Positions 51,684 through 61,301 of a DNA stretch of 64,000 nucleotides are shown here, one piece after another (within the stretch, counting starts at the first letter, position 1; the number at the start of each line of letters is the position of its first letter). The stretch comes from Exiguobacterium aurantiacum (GTDB taxonomy: Bacteria > Bacillota > Bacilli > Exiguobacteriales > Exiguobacteriaceae). The stretch is taken from assembly GCF_001766415.1 (NCBI RefSeq), contig NZ_MKXO01000006.1:79149-143148 (forward strand). Reading direction: 5' to 3'. The position numbers and the translations under genes are program-made. The notes beneath the pieces were generated by a model. It was not told where the DNA came from and did not search any database. It saw only the letters and a program-made list of their open reading frames with translations.

Positions 51684-52004
51684 TCATGGTGTAGTAAAAT
51701 AGTGGACCGTCCAAAACGATTCATGGAGAAGTGACTCTTGTTCCGCATGCCCTGCCTGTACTTGTTGGATCAAGTGGATGATGTGCTTTTGCAAGTTTGA
51801 ATCGTGGGAACCGCTATGGAGGATATGATCCTCATTCGCGATGATGTAGAAACCACCTAAGCGAAGCGGGATGTGGTTTCTCACGATTGATACGGCAATC
51901 TGGAGTTCGGTTTGTCCACCTTGAAGTGGAACGTTTAAATCAAAACGTCCCCATTGTTTAAAGTCGCCTAATTCTGAAAACGCGGGTGGGTCCTGGTGAT
52001 CCAA
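51684..52004 (-). CDS. Hypothetical soluble protein
   Basis: 106 residues from TTG 52004, with GGAGG eight bases before; the alternative ATG at 52010 is only two bases from that RBS. Sequence DHQDPPAFSELGDFKQWGRFDLNVPLQ then TELQIAVSIVRNHIPLRLGGFYIIANEDHILHSGSHD and a helical end (LQKHIIHLIQQVQAGHAEQESLLHESFW). No recognised family, no TM. The 52020-52170 gap downstream of its promoter is AT-rich with no gene. Confidence 0.6.
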   Translation of the reverse strand: MDHQDPPAFSELGDFKQWGRFDLNVPLQGGQTELQIAVSIVRNHIPLRLGGFYIIANEDHILHSGSHDSNLQKHIIHLIQQVQAGHAEQESLLHESFWTVHYFTTP

Positions 52005-52171
52005 CTTCATGACCTCCAATCGTGTGTCTCTCTTCTTCCTTAGTATAACTTCTTTTCTATAAAAGACGTGTAAGAATATTGGTGTAGGTATAACTGAGTG
52101 AACTCGTTCTATTCCGTTGCTATTGTTTTTCTATATTATGCCAAAAGATTCCTTTATTAAAAAGCAAAAAG

Positions 52172-52212
52172 CGGTGAAAAAACACGATCGGCTGAAATGC
52201 CAATCGTGTTCA
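52172..52212 (-). terminator. Terminator after the orphan kinase gene
   Basis: Minus strand: AACACGATTGG-CATTTCAG-CCGATCGTGTTTTTTC, about 10-bp stem with one mismatch, T-run. Confidence 0.82.
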
Positions 52213-54048
52213 TTGATGAATCGCTTCTTTTAAAGTCGGTAATTCACAGATGAACGTGCTGCCTTCACCGTAAACTGATTCGACATGAAGGTGGCCTTCG
52301 TGTGCTTTAGTGATTTCTTTACAGATGGCAAGGCCAAGCCCAGTGCCGCCGATTTTACGACGATCCGAATTGTCGACACGATAAAATTTCCCGAATAAGT
52401 TCGGCAGAGCGGACGAAGGGATTCCGATTCCGTTATCGCGTACTTTTATGACGACTTGATCGTCGATCCGTTCTAGCGAGACGAGGACGTTGCCGCCTTC
52501 TGGTGAGTATTTGATGGCGTTGCTGAGCAAGTTGCCGAGTAGTTGTTGCATCCCGGCGAGATCTGCCTCGATATGAAAATCTTGGGCCGAGTCGGCGTCG
52601 AGGTGAATGTGGTGCAGGTCGGTCGTCTCTTGATAGAATGTGATGCTGTCGCGTGCTAGTGTATACAAATCGACATGTTCCCACTCGAACGTCTGTTTTC
52701 CGGCCTCCATCTTTTGAAGGTCGAGGAAGTCGCTGACCAAGTAGGAGAGGCGTTTCGCCTCGTCATGAATCGTCTTCAAATACAATTCACGGCGGCTGTC
52801 TTTCAAATTACGTTCGAGCATCAATTCTGTGAACCCGTAAATCGATGACAGCGGCGTCCGTAACTCATGAGACACGGTCGAAACGAGCTCGGACTTCATT
52901 CGGTCGATTTCTGTTTCGGCCGTCACATCACGTAAGACGAGCATCGTTCCGTGAAGCGTCTCGTCCCGGTAAATACTTTCCGCGTACACTTGAAGGTAGC
53001 AATCCCCCTGGTCAAGCGAGATCGAAAGTCCGTCTACCGGAGGGTCTTGGTTGAAGACGCGTTCAACGTAGTCGATGAACAACTCACGTTGGTCGACGCG
53101 TTCGGCCAACTGTTCGATATCGATCGAGACGGTGGCCAATTCCTCATAGCCTTTGTATTCGAACTGAAGCTCATCGAACATGCGCACGAAAGCCCGGTTA
53201 CCGACGACGGTCTGTTCTTCATAGTTCAAGTAGAGAATCGCTTCGCGCACCGAGTTGATCAATTGGGCCGTCTCTTTCCGGTCTTGTTGCATCTGACTGT
53301 AAAGGCGTGTCCGTAGCAAGGAAATCGCCAATTGATTCGCGAACGCGTTCAATTCCGACTTTTCACTCGCATCGAACTGTTCGTCATAACAAGCGAGGTA
53401 GAGACACCCGATCATCTTGCCATCAGACGGATCCTTTACCGGGATGGCCGTCTCGTGGATATAGTAAGGATAGTTGTGAACATCGTCGGCAATTTTCTTC
53501 GACGTCGCCTCGAGTGCTTGTGAGGTCATGGTACGTTGTAATAAATATGATTTTTCGATTAAGCTCTCTTGTTGCTCCTCGGTCATTCCATTTGGGACGA
53601 CCGAATGGATTTCTCCGTCCTTGACGAGCATCAACGCCCCGAATTCTGCTTCGGTCAACAAGACGATTTTTTCGATGACTGAAGAATAGTCGAATAACGA
53701 TTCCTTCGAGGCGAGCACTTCAATCAATTCGTTTCGGGATTGTAGTTTGGTCTCATTTTGTTTTGATTCCTCGAGCACTTGTTGCGTCTCTTGCTGCTTC
53801 GCGTGCATGTTTTCGTTTTGAGCAGCCATCCGTTTGATGAGCGGTCGCCCGATTAATAAAATAGCTCCGATAAACATGACTAACCCGACTACCCAGATCC
53901 AACGTAGCGACATCAGTTCGCTTGACGAGACTGTCCCGTCTCGAACGACCCAAGCTCCGATCCCGGTCAAAACGAGGCTAGCGATACATACTCCGTATAA
54001 GATACGGAGTATTTGGCGACTGTCCAATTGTTCAATCCACTTGCCCAT
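52210..54048 (-). CDS. GAF-PAS sensor histidine kinase (orphan)
   Basis: 612 residues from ATG 54048 (AAGGAAG upstream; the longer frame to 54093 has no RBS). Two TM helices (ILYGVCIASLVLTGIGAWVV; WIWVVGLVMFIGAILLIG), a coiled-coil linker (NENMHAKQQETQQVLEESKQNETKLQ), a GAF-like domain (FDYSSVIEKIVLLTEAEFGALMLV ... GKMIGCLYLACYDEQF) and a PAS-like domain (INSVREAILYLNYEEQTVVGNRAF). The kinase core has STVSHELRTPLSSIYGF (phospho-His), NLLSNAIKYSPEGG, DNGIGIP and GGTGLGLAICKEI. No response regulator is next to it. Confidence 0.94.
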   Translation of the reverse strand: MGKWIEQLDSRQILRILYGVCIASLVLTGIGAWVVRDGTVSSSELMSLRWIWVVGLVMFIGAILLIGRPLIKRMAAQNENMHAKQQETQQVLEESKQNETKLQSRNELIEVLASKESLFDYSSVIEKIVLLTEAEFGALMLVKDGEIHSVVPNGMTEEQQESLIEKSYLLQRTMTSQALEATSKKIADDVHNYPYYIHETAIPVKDPSDGKMIGCLYLACYDEQFDASEKSELNAFANQLAISLLRTRLYSQMQQDRKETAQLINSVREAILYLNYEEQTVVGNRAFVRMFDELQFEYKGYEELATVSIDIEQLAERVDQRELFIDYVERVFNQDPPVDGLSISLDQGDCYLQVYAESIYRDETLHGTMLVLRDVTAETEIDRMKSELVSTVSHELRTPLSSIYGFTELMLERNLKDSRRELYLKTIHDEAKRLSYLVSDFLDLQKMEAGKQTFEWEHVDLYTLARDSITFYQETTDLHHIHLDADSAQDFHIEADLAGMQQLLGNLLSNAIKYSPEGGNVLVSLERIDDQVVIKVRDNGIGIPSSALPNLFGKFYRVDNSDRRKIGGTGLGLAICKEITKAHEGHLHVESVYGEGSTFICELPTLKEAIHQ

Positions 54049-54312
54049 AATACGCTCTACTTCCTTCCTTTTTTGAAAACCACTCCACTTCATTCATCAA
54101 ATAATCGAAATATACATAAAGAGAAATCGTCTGAAAACCGAACTGCTCATGTACTGTGAAATCGGCTGATTTTCTTTTTCTCTAATTAACACATCTAGAC
54201 GGATATACCCCGAATTTAATAACCCTACACATTCCGATGCGTTTACGTTTGACATCGCCCATTCGGAACAGCTAGCTTGAAAGTAATAATATGATGAAAG
54301 AAGAGGTGGATT

Positions 54313-54918
54313 ATGTTATCAATCGATCCGACTGCATTGACTGAACGAGACACGTATAAGTTTTTAATCGGGAGCATCGTCCCGCGGCCGATTGCTTTTG
54401 TGACGACGCGCAACGGTGATATCGTCAATGCTGCCCCGTTCAGTTACTTTAATATCATCGCGTCAAACCCTCCGCTCGTCTCGGTGTCCATCCAACGAAA
54501 AGATGGCGTCATGAAAGATACGGCTCGGAATGCAGTTGCGACGGAAGAACTCGTGATTCATATCGTCGATGAGACGAACGTCGCACTCGTAAACGAGACG
54601 GCGGCGAACCTAGGGCCGGAGGAAAGTGAGCTCGATCGGACGACGTTCACGCTCGAACCGAGTGACGTCATTGAAACGCCGGGTGTCAAAGAAGCGAAGA
54701 TCCGGATGGAGTGTAAACTTCATCATCACGTTCCCATCGAACATGACGGAAAAGTGACGGCCGATGTTTTAATCGCCCGTGTCGTCCGTTTTCATGTCGA
54801 TCCCGAATTGTATCAAGCCGGGCGCGTCGACGCAGCGCAATTGGCACCAGTCAGCCGTCTGGCTGGTGATTTTTATGCCAAACTCGGTGAACAGTTCGAG
54901 ATTGAACGACCTAAATAA
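54313..54918 (+). CDS. Flavin reductase-like (FMN-binding split barrel) protein
   Basis: 201 residues. DIM6/NTAB family features: YKFLIGSIVPRPIAFVTTRNGDIVNAAPFSYFNIIASNPPLVSVSIQRKDGVMKDTARNA (FMN phosphate-binding region) and IRMECKLHHHVPIEHDGKVTADVLIARVVRFHVD. AGAGGTGG before ATG. Probably NAD(P)H:flavin reduction or a related FMN-dependent reaction; partner unknown. The gap 54049-54312 has a TTGACA box at 54249 but no clear -10. Confidence 0.9.
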   Translation: MLSIDPTALTERDTYKFLIGSIVPRPIAFVTTRNGDIVNAAPFSYFNIIASNPPLVSVSIQRKDGVMKDTARNAVATEELVIHIVDETNVALVNETAANLGPEESELDRTTFTLEPSDVIETPGVKEAKIRMECKLHHHVPIEHDGKVTADVLIARVVRFHVDPELYQAGRVDAAQLAPVSRLAGDFYAKLGEQFEIERPK

Positions 54919-54924
54919 ATATCG

Positions 54925-54961
54925 AAGGCGCCCGCTCGTTTTGGAGAGAGGGCGCCTGTTT
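54925..54961 (+). terminator. Rho-independent terminator
   Basis: AGGCGCCC...GGGCGCCTGTTTTC, 8-bp GC-rich stem and T-run. Confidence 0.82.
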
Positions 54962-55090
54962 TCGGGTAAAGAACGGAAAGCCGATTCGTACGATGTATTT
55001 CTTTCATTCAAGCGGCTCAATATGTCACAATAAAATCAGAACATTCGAATTTCGGAAGAGACAGGAACAAGAGAAAAAGGGGAGTCGGCC

Positions 55091-56044
55091 ATGTCTTATC
55101 GTCCAGCCATTCAATCGATCATCACCGCCATTGAGACGGTGATCGTCGGAAAAGAAGATGTCATCGCGAAAAGTTTGACTGCTTTGCTTGCCGGAGGTCA
55201 CGTGCTGTTAGAAGATGTCCCGGGTGTCGGGAAGACGATGCTCGTTCGTGCCTTCAGCCGTGCCATCGACCTTAACTTTAAACGCGTTCAATTCACTCCA
55301 GACATGCTCCCGTCCGATTTGACGGGCATCTCGATGTATAACCAAAAGACGAAAGAGTTTGAATATCGCCCTGGCCCGCTCATGGGCAACATCGTCCTAG
55401 CTGACGAAATCAACCGGACGTCACCAAAGACGCAGTCGGCGCTCTTAGAGGCGATGGCGGAGCGCAGTGTGACCGTTGACGGCGAAGTGAAGATTCTTCC
55501 GTCGCCGTTCTTCGTCATGGCGACCCAAAACCCGATCGAGCATGAAGGGACGTACCCGTTACCGGAAGCCCAACTCGACCGTTTCCTTCTCAAAATCGAG
55601 ATGGGCTATCCGTCATTCAATGAGGAGATTGCCTTGTTGACCCGCTTCGAAAAAGCTGAACCACTAGAAGCGTTGCAAAGTGTCATCTCGAAAGAAGAAG
55701 TGGAACAGATGCAACGTGAAGTACGCGACGTCCACGTCTCGAGCGCGGTCAAGCAGTATATTGTCCGCTTGATTCATGAGACGCGTAACGACCCGTTCAC
55801 ATACCTCGGCGGAAGTCCGCGGGCGACGCTCGCTCTAATGAAAACGGCTCAGGCGTGGGCATACATCCATAACCGTGATTTCGTCTTACCGGATGACGTC
55901 AAGGCGCTCGCGGGAAGCGTGCTCGGGCACCGGGTATTGTTGACGGCGGAAGCGCGCTATAAAGGGAAGACGTCAGAGCAACTCGTCAAAGGGTGGCTCG
56001 ACACACTTCCTGTCCCGATGGATCGCGAGGTCAAGGAAGTATGA
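55091..56044 (+). CDS. MoxR-family AAA+ ATPase
   Basis: 317 residues. Walker A LLEDVPGVGKTMLVRAF near residue 39, MoxR-specific RVQFTPDMLPSDLTG, Walker B IVLADEINRTSPKTQSALLEAMAE, sensor 1 FVMATQNPIEHEGTYPLPEAQLDRF and sensor 2 GGSPRATLALMKTAQAWA. MoxR proteins act as chaperones for complexes built with the DUF58 protein encoded next. Overlaps that gene by 4 bases. Confidence 0.96.
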   Translation: MSYRPAIQSIITAIETVIVGKEDVIAKSLTALLAGGHVLLEDVPGVGKTMLVRAFSRAIDLNFKRVQFTPDMLPSDLTGISMYNQKTKEFEYRPGPLMGNIVLADEINRTSPKTQSALLEAMAERSVTVDGEVKILPSPFFVMATQNPIEHEGTYPLPEAQLDRFLLKIEMGYPSFNEEIALLTRFEKAEPLEALQSVISKEEVEQMQREVRDVHVSSAVKQYIVRLIHETRNDPFTYLGGSPRATLALMKTAQAWAYIHNRDFVLPDDVKALAGSVLGHRVLLTAEARYKGKTSEQLVKGWLDTLPVPMDREVKEV

Positions 56045-57108
56045 AAAATTGGATGAAGCTGTTCCTCGTCTGGGCGGCGGCATTCGGACTTTATGCGTTC
56101 GCTCGCATCGAAGGGAGTATCGTCGCGTCGACGCTATGGTGGTCATTTTTCGTCTTGACCGTGTACTGGACGTTGTTCATGGTGTATCCGGTCACGGCGG
56201 CGAACGTGTCTCGTCGCGTCACGACAAAACGTCTCGTCTCCGGGCAGACGATGGACGTGGCACTTCGAATCGAACGGAAGTACCCGTTCCTCGTCGGTGT
56301 CGTCACGCTCGAAGAGACACCGCCACCGCGCTTGGCCGAAGTGACGGATCCGATCGTGACCCCGGTCGATCGTTTCTTTCGACGCAGTGAGACGGTCCAT
56401 TATGAAGTGGAGCACATTAAACGTGGTATTCATGTGTTTGACCGGACGCTTTTTCACGTGCGTGACGTCTTTGGGTTATTCGACCGTAAACGGACGCTTC
56501 GGATTGAGACGGTCGTCGAAGTCTCCCCGGCTGAACTTCCTTTCGATTTGCCGCGCGATGAACACGTCGGCGGACGGGGCGAGCAATATCGGCGCACCCG
56601 GACATATACCGAAGTCGCCAACACGACGAGCGGTGTCCGTGAGTATGCGGCCGGAGACCGTATCGGCCGGATTGATTGGAAAGCGTCGGCCCGTCGAGAC
56701 AACTTGATGACGAAGACGTTCGACCAAGAGCAAGAAAAGAAACTATCGCTCGTATTCGTGCCGTCGACTTCGGCCGGACATGAGGAAGCGTTCGAACGTT
56801 CGCTGTCACTGCTCGTCGGGGCGATTCGGCAACTCGAGCGCAAAAACTTGCCGTTTGAACTGTACGTCATCGAAGAGCAAGTCCGCTTGTTCCACTTGCC
56901 GGACCAAAGTGCCGAGCTTGGGCATTATCTGTTGACGGCGACGCCGGAACCGGAAGGCCGTCTCGTCGAGCGGGTCAAGCGCAACTTGCCGCAAGAGACG
57001 GGCAACTTGATTTTGATCAGCCCGTTTGAGACGAAATGGGTGCGCGAACTCATGCATGAGACCCAAGGCAGCTATCATCTCTATACGGCGAATGAGGTGA
57101 CGACATGA
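56041..57108 (+). CDS. DUF58 domain protein
   Basis: 355 residues from ATG 56041 (overlaps the MoxR stop; longer frame from 55993 rejected). Two TM helices at the N-terminus (LFLVWAAAFGLYAFARI; TLWWSFFVLTVYWTLFMV), a beta-rich part, then the DUF58 block GEQYRRTRTYTEVANTTSGVREYAAGDRIGRIDWKASARRDNLMTKTFDQEQEK, followed by a vWA-like part (LSLVFVPSTSAGHEEAFERSLSLL). Coupled with MoxR and the transglutaminase gene. Confidence 0.93.
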   Translation: MKNWMKLFLVWAAAFGLYAFARIEGSIVASTLWWSFFVLTVYWTLFMVYPVTAANVSRRVTTKRLVSGQTMDVALRIERKYPFLVGVVTLEETPPPRLAEVTDPIVTPVDRFFRRSETVHYEVEHIKRGIHVFDRTLFHVRDVFGLFDRKRTLRIETVVEVSPAELPFDLPRDEHVGGRGEQYRRTRTYTEVANTTSGVREYAAGDRIGRIDWKASARRDNLMTKTFDQEQEKKLSLVFVPSTSAGHEEAFERSLSLLVGAIRQLERKNLPFELYVIEEQVRLFHLPDQSAELGHYLLTATPEPEGRLVERVKRNLPQETGNLILISPFETKWVRELMHETQGSYHLYTANEVTT

Positions 57109-59201
57109 CCGAGTGGGTGAAGCGAATTGTTTATACGGCGCTGGCCGCTTATTTGTTGTCATTTTGGGTTGAACCGATCGTCGGAAGCACGACGTTTGAT
57201 GTGAACTGGCCGTTTTTATTTTTGCTGCTCGTGCCGATGTTTGCGAGCCTGCTCCCTTGGTACGGCTTTATCGCTGTCGTCGTCCTCAACTTTTTTACTG
57301 TCCTCTACATTTATCACGGCAGTTTGCTCGACTGGTTCGGGCTATGGCTCGACGACTTGACGGGCGTATTGAGCGGGGCGCTGCCTGAAGAAGCCATTTT
57401 CTTCTCGGCGATGGCGCTCATCGGTGTCTTGTTTGCCATCTTGGTCGGCCGGACGTATCCGAGCTACGGCTTCGTTCTCGGAATGATCGTGTCGACACTT
57501 GGGTTGATGGCGTACTTTGACACGTGGACGCTCTATGATGGTGAAAGTAACATCCTATTCGCCATCTTGGCATCGCTCTTCCTCTTGTTCGTGACCGATG
57601 TGGCGAAGCGTCCGAGTAAATCGTTCGTCCGTTACGTCAGCATCGGCCTGCTCGCGGCGGTCGTCATCGTACTTGGCAGTGTGTCTCCGACAATCGAAGG
57701 GGACTGGTCTGATCGGGTGACGACGAGTTTCCAAAACGCTTTGAACGAGGGCGGTTCAGGGAGCGGCCGCGTCGGTTATGGCGTGAACGACGAACAGCTC
57801 GGCGGTCCGTTCGAACAAGATGACGGCATCGTCTTCATTGCCCGCGGTGTGCCTGCCCGCTATTGGCGCATCGAGGCGAAAGAGATTTACACGGGTAAAG
57901 GATGGGTCGAAGCCCCTGTCCTCGATTCTGACTATAACCGGGGGCAACTCGTCGACGATGAGGTCGATACGACCCCGGAACAGGCGTTGCTCCGATTTGA
58001 CCGACGCCAGTCGTTCGTCCCGTATGGCGGGGAATACCCGCAGGCGGCAGAGACGGAGAGTGGGACGGAGTTCCTCGTCGGAGACATCGACGAGTCGTTC
58101 CCGAATGAGACGATACACATTCGACCTTCCGGAAAAATCGTATTTGATAATGACGGACAGGTGACGCCGGAGACGATTCAGTTGCGATACGGCGTCCCTG
58201 CATTTACAGAACAACAACTCGAACTGAACGAACCGGTGACGACGTTGACGGATGAGGAACAACGAGCCTACTTGCAGTTGCCGGATACGCTACCGGACCG
58301 GGTCCGTGATTTAGCGGTCGAGATTATGGCCGACAGTGAGAACCCGTACGATCAAGCGCAAGCGATCCAAGCCTTCTTCCGGTCAGGTGAGTTCCAATAT
58401 GATACGGAAGATGTGGCGACCCCGGAAGGTGAGACCGACTATGTCGACCAGTTCTTGTTCGATACGCTCGTCGGATATTGTGATAACTTCTCGACGTCAG
58501 CTGCCGTGCTCCTGCGGGCGAACGGTGTGCCGACGCGTTGGGTGAAAGGCTTTACGATGGGGGATACACGCGGAGTCATCCGAGGTGAAGAAGAATATAC
58601 GGTCCGAAACCGCCACGCCCACTCGTGGGTCGAGTATTTCGTGGAAGGGGCTGGTTGGGTGCCGCTCGAGGCGACGATCAGTTTCTCTGACGCCAACTTG
58701 TTGCAAGTCGAGACAGAATCGGACATCCGAGCAGATGATCCGGTGGCGAACGACCCTCAGGCGAACCAAAACGATCAACAGACGAACCGTCCGCAAGAAG
58801 ACTTGGCGCTCGACGACGTCGCGACAGGCGAGACGGCGGTCGAGTCGTGGAACATACCGGTTTGGGCTTGGGTACTCATCGTGTTCGCAGTTGCCTTGCT
58901 CGTCTGGAACCGTAAGTCACTCGAACGGTTGATTATGGTCCTCTGGTGGACGAGACGTCCGCTCAATGAACCACGGCTCGTGGCGATGCATCGTTATCTC
59001 GTGAAACGGCTTCGCGGCGCCGGATTTAAAGTTGAGGGCCGGACGCCGTCCGAGCTCGCGGCCGAAGTCGATGCGTACTACGAATCGGACGAAATGACGC
59101 GCCTGACGCGCTTGTTCGAACAGAGCCTTTACGCCGATCAAACTCCGAATTCAAAATATAAAGAATATTGGAAAATCATGATTCGCCGAATTATGAGTTG
59201 A
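57105..59201 (+). CDS. Membrane transglutaminase-like protein (TgpA type)
   Basis: 698 residues. About six N-terminal TM helices, an extracytoplasmic domain of about 370 residues, one TM (IPVWAWVLIVFAVALLVW) and a C-terminal cytoplasmic DUF4129-like tail (HRYLVKRLRGAGFKVEGRTPSELAAEV). The transglutaminase triad is Cys in LVGYCDNFSTSAAVLLRANGVPTRWVKGF, His in RNRHAHSWVEYF and an Asp/Glu just after (GWVPLEAT). With MoxR and DUF58 it forms the widespread MoxR-DUF58-TgpA operon, of still unclear physiological role. Confidence 0.93.
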   Translation: MTEWVKRIVYTALAAYLLSFWVEPIVGSTTFDVNWPFLFLLLVPMFASLLPWYGFIAVVVLNFFTVLYIYHGSLLDWFGLWLDDLTGVLSGALPEEAIFFSAMALIGVLFAILVGRTYPSYGFVLGMIVSTLGLMAYFDTWTLYDGESNILFAILASLFLLFVTDVAKRPSKSFVRYVSIGLLAAVVIVLGSVSPTIEGDWSDRVTTSFQNALNEGGSGSGRVGYGVNDEQLGGPFEQDDGIVFIARGVPARYWRIEAKEIYTGKGWVEAPVLDSDYNRGQLVDDEVDTTPEQALLRFDRRQSFVPYGGEYPQAAETESGTEFLVGDIDESFPNETIHIRPSGKIVFDNDGQVTPETIQLRYGVPAFTEQQLELNEPVTTLTDEEQRAYLQLPDTLPDRVRDLAVEIMADSENPYDQAQAIQAFFRSGEFQYDTEDVATPEGETDYVDQFLFDTLVGYCDNFSTSAAVLLRANGVPTRWVKGFTMGDTRGVIRGEEEYTVRNRHAHSWVEYFVEGAGWVPLEATISFSDANLLQVETESDIRADDPVANDPQANQNDQQTNRPQEDLALDDVATGETAVESWNIPVWAWVLIVFAVALLVWNRKSLERLIMVLWWTRRPLNEPRLVAMHRYLVKRLRGAGFKVEGRTPSELAAEVDAYYESDEMTRLTRLFEQSLYADQTPNSKYKEYWKIMIRRIMS

Positions 59202-59258
59202 AGTGAACGGGTGCATACAGTAAGATAGACGCATTAGTTAGACAATTGAACAAAGCAT

Positions 59259-59408
59259 TCCTTCGTATATACTCGCGAATTGGCGCGAGAGTCTCTACCG
59301 GACCACCGTAAATGGACCGACTATGAAGGAGCACGTTTCGTATACAGAAAAAAGGGCGTGCTTCTTCTTCGGTTTGGTGAATCCGTGGGAGAGGCTCGCT
59401 CTTTTTTT
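59259..59408 (+). ncRNA. Guanine-class purine riboswitch with terminator, guaA leader
   Basis: Aptamer about 59259-59329: P1 CCTTC (59260-59264) / GAAGG (59325-59329), P2 TCGCG / CGCGA, J2/3 GTCTCTACC, P3 GGACCACC / loop / GGACC, and J3/1 GACTATG. The C in GACTATG is the position that pairs with guanine (U in adenine riboswitches). A terminator follows at 59354-59408: GGGCGTGCTTCTTC / GGGAGAGGCTCGCTC with one mismatch, then TTTTTTT. AAGGAGCACG after the aptamer can instead pair with CGTGCTTCTT, an antiterminator that competes with P1. Guanine should shut off guaA. Confidence 0.93.
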
Positions 59409-59436
59409 GAGATGAAGGCAGAAAGGTGGAGGTTTT

Positions 59437-60978
59437 GTGAAGATAGAACAAGAAATGATTTTGGTGCTCGACTTTGGAGGACAATACAATCAGTTGATCA
59501 CACGCCGAGTGCGTGACCTTGGGGTGTACAGTGAGCTTCATTCCCATAAGATGACCGCTGCCGAGATTCGTGAACTTGCCCCGGCCGGTATTATCTTCTC
59601 GGGCGGACCGAACAGCGTTTACGCGGAAGGTGCGTACCGCTGCGATCCAGAAATCTTTGAACTCGGTATCCCGATCTTTGGGATCTGTTACGGCATGCAG
59701 CTCATGACGCATCACTTCGGTGGACGCGTCGAACGTGCGGCCCATCGCGAGTATGGGAAAGCGACGCTGTTCTCGACACCTGAAGCATCTGCCCTTTACA
59801 CAGGCTTGCCGGTTGAGCACACGGTGTGGATGAGCCACGGTGACCTCGTCATGGAAGCACCGGAAGGGTTCATCGTCGATGGGACGAACCCGTCTTGCCC
59901 GGTCGCCTCGATCAAAAACGACGACCTCAAAATGTATGGTGTCCAGTACCATCCGGAAGTACGTCACTCGGAGTACGGCAACGACATCTTGAAAAACTTC
60001 ATCTATGAAGTGTGTGGTGCCAAAGGCGAGTGGTCGATGGAGAACTTTATCGACATCGAAGTCGAGAAGATCCGTGAGATCGTCGGCGATAAACAAGTCC
60101 TCTGCGCCTTGTCTGGCGGTGTCGACTCATCTGTCGTCGCAGCGCTCGTCCATCGTGCGATCGGGGACCAGTTGACGTGTATGTTCGTCGATCATGGTTT
60201 GCTCCGTAAGAATGAGGCGGATAGCGTCATGAAGACGTTCGCGGACGGATTCAACATGAAAGTCATCAAAATCGACGCGCAAGAACGCTTCATGGCGAAA
60301 CTAGCCGGCGTCTCGGATCCGGAACAGAAGCGGAAAATTATCGGCAATGAGTTCATTTACGTGTTTGACGAAGAAGCGTCTCAACTCGTCGATATGGACT
60401 TCCTTGCCCAAGGGACGCTTTACACGGATATCATCGAGAGCGGTACCGACACGGCGCAGACGATCAAGTCGCACCATAACGTCGGTGGCCTGCCTGAAGA
60501 TATGAACTTCACGTTAATCGAGCCGCTCAACACGCTATTTAAAGATGAAGTACGGGAACTTGGGACCGAACTCGGCCTTCCTGAATACATCGTTTGGCGT
60601 CAGCCGTTCCCGGGACCGGGTCTTGGCATTCGCGTCCTCGGTGAGATCACGGAAGAGAAGCTTGAAATCGTCCGCGAGTCGGATGCGATCCTTCGCGAAG
60701 AAGTGAAGAAGGCTGGACTCGAACGCGATATCTGGCAGTACTTCACTGTCCTCACACCGATCCGTTCGGTCGGGGTCATGGGCGACGAGCGGACGTACGA
60801 CTATGCGGTCGGCGTTCGTGCCGTAACGTCGATTGACGGGATGACATCGGATTGGGCGCGTATCCCGTGGGACGTGCTTGAAAAGATTTCAGTTCGAATC
60901 GTCAATGAAGTCAGTCACGTCAACCGTGTCCTGTACGACATCACATCGAAGCCACCAGCGACAATCGAGTGGGAATAA
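59437..60978 (+). CDS. guaA: GMP synthase (glutamine-hydrolysing)
   Basis: 513 residues, the normal length. The class I amidotransferase domain has C84 in [10 protein letters not shown] and H in VQYHPEV. The ATP pyrophosphatase domain has the P-loop [13 protein letters not shown]. The C-terminal dimerisation domain ends [18 protein letters not shown]. Converts XMP to GMP with glutamine and ATP. Start GTG with GGAGG four bases upstream. Controlled by the guanine riboswitch in its leader. The ORF on the opposite strand is a shadow. Confidence 0.98.
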   Translation: MKIEQEMILVLDFGGQYNQLITRRVRDLGVYSELHSHKMTAAEIRELAPAGIIFSGGPNSVYAEGAYRCDPEIFELGIPIFGICYGMQLMTHHFGGRVERAAHREYGKATLFSTPEASALYTGLPVEHTVWMSHGDLVMEAPEGFIVDGTNPSCPVASIKNDDLKMYGVQYHPEVRHSEYGNDILKNFIYEVCGAKGEWSMENFIDIEVEKIREIVGDKQVLCALSGGVDSSVVAALVHRAIGDQLTCMFVDHGLLRKNEADSVMKTFADGFNMKVIKIDAQERFMAKLAGVSDPEQKRKIIGNEFIYVFDEEASQLVDMDFLAQGTLYTDIIESGTDTAQTIKSHHNVGGLPEDMNFTLIEPLNTLFKDEVRELGTELGLPEYIVWRQPFPGPGLGIRVLGEITEEKLEIVRESDAILREEVKKAGLERDIWQYFTVLTPIRSVGVMGDERTYDYAVGVRAVTSIDGMTSDWARIPWDVLEKISVRIVNEVSHVNRVLYDITSKPPATIEWE

Positions 60979-60981
60979 ACT

Positions 60982-61010
60982 TGAGCAGAGGGGAATCCCT
61001 CTGCTTTTGT
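60982..61010 (+). terminator. Terminator after guaA
   Basis: AGCAGAGGG-GAAT-CCCTCTGCTTTTG hairpin with T-run. Confidence 0.85.
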
Positions 61011-61130
61011 CTAATTCCGAACATTTAACGAAAAAATATTAATAAAATCCGTCATTTTGTTGACATTCAATTTTAACGCTGATAAGATAAAAACGTTCTT
61101 ATTCATATCCGAACAATCAAATTAAATTTT

Positions 61131-61277
61131 GCCGTATAATATCGGGAATATGGCCCGAGAGTCTCTACGAAATCACCTTAAATGATTTCACTACGGCGAG
61201 ACATATATAAGGGGACGTCTGTCCCTGTATGTTTCGCGTGGGGTCCTCGGTCATTGATCGGGGACCTTTCTCGTTTT
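61131..61277 (+). ncRNA. Guanine-class purine riboswitch with terminator, purine permease leader
   Basis: Aptamer 61131-61198: P1 GCCGTA / TACGGC, P2 TCGGG / CCCGA, J2/3 GTCTCTACG, P3 AAATCA / TGATTT, J3/1 CACTACG with the guanine-pairing C. Then a terminator at 61242-61277: GGTCCTCGGT-CATTG-ATCGGGGACC followed by TTTCTCGTTTT. GCGAGACATA after P1 can pair with TATGTTTCGC, part of the switching platform. Controls the transporter gene that follows. Confidence 0.92.
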
Positions 61278-61301
61278 ACGGCGAGCCAAGGAGGAAAACC
61301 A

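Noticed and set aside
57756..58262. 168-codon ORF opposite the transglutaminase gene
   Set aside because: Shadow of a clearly real gene; high-GC codon bias gives long antisense frames here.
59191..60096. 301-codon ORF opposite guaA
   Set aside because: Complete overlap with the certain guaA gene and its riboswitch, no RBS, protein looks random.
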